Shown here piece after piece: positions 5,516 through 6,678 of a stretch of DNA of 6,678 bases. The stretch comes from an uncultured Clostridia bacterium (lineage in GTDB: Bacteria; Bacillota; Clostridia; Oscillospirales; Ruminococcaceae): NCBI GenBank assembly GCA_945933905.1, contig CAMEQX010000074.1, positions 1 through 6,678 of the forward strand. The letters run 5' to 3'. A program made the position numbers and the translations under genes. Position 1 is the first letter of the stretch, and every line of letters starts with the position of its first letter. The notes beneath the pieces were generated by a model that searched no databases, was not told the DNA's origin, and worked only from the letters and a program-made list of their open reading frames with translations.

Positions 5516-6678
5516 AGAGATTAACCTTCGGAAGTCCCGCAAAGCCGACTGCAAGGTCGTCGTCTGTCGGGATATAGTCGCTCATTTTGCCGTCGTTGAA
5601 CGCCTGATAAGCATACATATCGAAATAACCCGTTCCCGTGAGCCCGAAGAAAATGTTCTTCGCTTCGCCCGTTTCCTTGCACTTCAGCGCTTCATCGATA
5701 GCAACCTTGATTGCGTGGCTGCTTTCGGGCGCGGGGAGAATTCCCTCAACTCTCGCAAACTGCTCTGCTGCCGCGAAAACTGCCGTCTGCTCAACCGATA
5801 CCGCTTCCATCAGCTTGTCGTCATAGAGCTGCGACAAAATCGAGCTCATTCCGTGATAACGCAGACCGCCCGCGTGATTTGCCGACGGGATAAAGCCGCT
5901 GCCCAGCGTGTACATCTTCGCGAGCGGGCAAACCATTCCCGTGTCGCAGAAGTCGTAAACGTACTTGCCGCGAGTGAGGCTCGGGCAGGACGCGGGTTCA
6001 ACCGCAATAATTCTGTAAGTGTTCTCGCCGCGCAGCATTTCTCCCATAAACGGCGAAACCAAGCCGCCGAGGTTTGAGCCGCCGCCCGCGCAGCCGATGA
6101 TGATATCGGGCTTTACGCCGATTTTATCGAACGCTGTCTTGGACTCAAGACCGATAACCGTCTGGTGCAGCAAAACCTGCGACAAAACCGAACCGAGCAC
6201 ATATCTGTAACCCTCGGTTGAAACCGCAGCCTCAACTGCCTCGGAAATCGCGCAGCCAAGACTTCCCGTTGTGCCGGGGTGTTCGGCGAGAATTTTTCTT
6301 CCGACATTTGTCGTATCGGACGGTGAAGGCGTAACAGACGCGCCGTAGGTTCTCATAACCTCTCTGCGAAACGGCTTTTGTTCATACGAGCATTTTACCA
6401 TATAAACGCGGCAGTCCAGCCCCAAATACGCGCAAGCCATCGAAAGCGCTGTTCCCCACTGTCCCGCGCCGGTTTCGGTGGTGACGCCCTTCAAGCCCTG
6501 CTTCTTAGCGTAATAAGCCTGAGCAATCGCGCTGTTGAGCTTGTGGCTTCCCGAGGTGTTGTTGCCCTCGAATTTGTAGTAAATGTGAGCGGGCGTGTCC
6601 AGCGCTTTTTCAAGGCAATACGCGCGGACAAGCGGCGACGGACGATACATCTTGTAGAACTCGCGGATTTCATCGGGG
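5514..6678 (-). CDS. TrpB2-type tryptophan synthase beta-like PLP enzyme (5' truncated by window edge)
   Basis: Fold-type II PLP enzyme related to tryptophan synthase beta, which joins indole and L-serine. The frame stays open to the window's right edge, so the true start is beyond 6678. About 387 residues are visible, of roughly 440-450 in TrpB2, so some 60 N-terminal residues are missing. GSHKLN contains the expected PLP lysine (codon 6540-6542). ETGAGQWG (6453-6476) has the catalytic Glu and the QWG that marks TrpB2, where TrpB1 has QHG. GGGSN (about 6074-6088) is the phosphate-binding loop; SLGCAISEAVE and LHQTVIGLE are also TrpB2-like. In the C-terminal loop, LTGTGYFD replaces the more usual LSGHGHFD, changing the Ser that normally faces the PLP ring nitrogen to Thr. 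No trpA or other trp gene is nearby. It could be an indole-salvage TrpB2 or a relative with another beta-replacement or dehydratase role. It converges on tspO and is separate from the polyamine operon. Confidence 0.92.
   Translation of the reverse strand, partial: PDEIREFYKMYRPSPLVRAYCLEKALDTPAHIYYKFEGNNTSGSHKLNSAIAQAYYAKKQGLKGVTTETGAGQWGTALSMACAYLGLDCRVYMVKCSYEQKPFRREVMRTYGASVTPSPSDTTNVGRKILAEHPGTTGSLGCAISEAVEAAVSTEGYRYVLGSVLSQVLLHQTVIGLESKTAFDKIGVKPDIIIGCAGGGSNLGGLVSPFMGEMLRGENTYRIIAVEPASCPSLTRGKYVYDFCDTGMVCPLAKMYTLGSGFIPSANHAGGLRYHGMSSILSQLYDDKLMEAVSVEQTAVFAAAEQFARVEGILPAPESSHAIKVAIDEALKCKETGEAKNIFFGLTGTGYFDMYAYQAFNDGKMSDYIPTDDDLAVGFAGLPKVNL

Noticed and set aside
6648..6650. ATG as start of the trpB-like gene
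   Set aside because: The codons upstream encode PDEIREFYK, which fits the conserved TrpB2 N-terminal region, and the frame continues past the edge.
1..6678. Mobile element, CRISPR, tRNA/rRNA or defence system
   Set aside because: No direct-repeat arrays, transposase or integrase frames, terminal inverted repeats or tRNA-like cloverleafs seen. The SUKH-like gene alone, with no toxin partner, does not make a defence or competition locus.

Overview
This 6,678-base window looks like a piece of an ordinary bacterial chromosome, most likely from an anaerobic Clostridia-type Firmicute. That guess rests on a Bacillus-type decarboxylase, a Thermotoga/Firmicute-like SpeE, a TrpB2 enzyme, good Shine-Dalgarno sites ahead of most starts, and roughly balanced base composition by eye. 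I see no rRNA, tRNA, CRISPR array, insertion sequence or phage gene.

Positions 1-4938, plus strand, form a polyamine operon. In order it holds: the 3' part of an Orn/Lys/Arg decarboxylase (start lies left of the window); speE (spermidine synthase family); a carboxynorspermidine/carboxyspermidine dehydrogenase; nspC (the matching decarboxylase); and an unrecognised 213-residue protein with some SUKH (SMI1/KNR4)-like character. Gaps are 8, 53, 63 and 14 bases. The group ends in a clear intrinsic terminator at 4914-4938. An extended -10 motif in the 53-base gap may give the dehydrogenase/nspC half its own promoter. Read together, the decarboxylase makes a diamine (or agmatine). One branch (dehydrogenase + NspC) then adds an aminopropyl group from aspartate semialdehyde. 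The other (SpeE) would add it from decarboxylated S-adenosylmethionine. No speD, agmatinase or agmatine deiminase is visible here.

Positions 4939-5515 hold a single-gene unit for a TspO/MBR membrane protein. It has a perfect 8-bp inverted repeat ahead of the gene and a terminator after it. That terminator is symmetrical enough to serve the convergent gene too.

Positions 5514-6678, minus strand, carry most of a TrpB2-type (TrpB-like) PLP enzyme whose N-terminus lies right of the window.

The most striking non-gene signal is compositional. Reading the whole window, I found no GATC, no CATG, no GGCC and no CTAG, although about 26 of each would be expected by chance. The absence spans every gene, which suggests that all of them have long been in the same genome.
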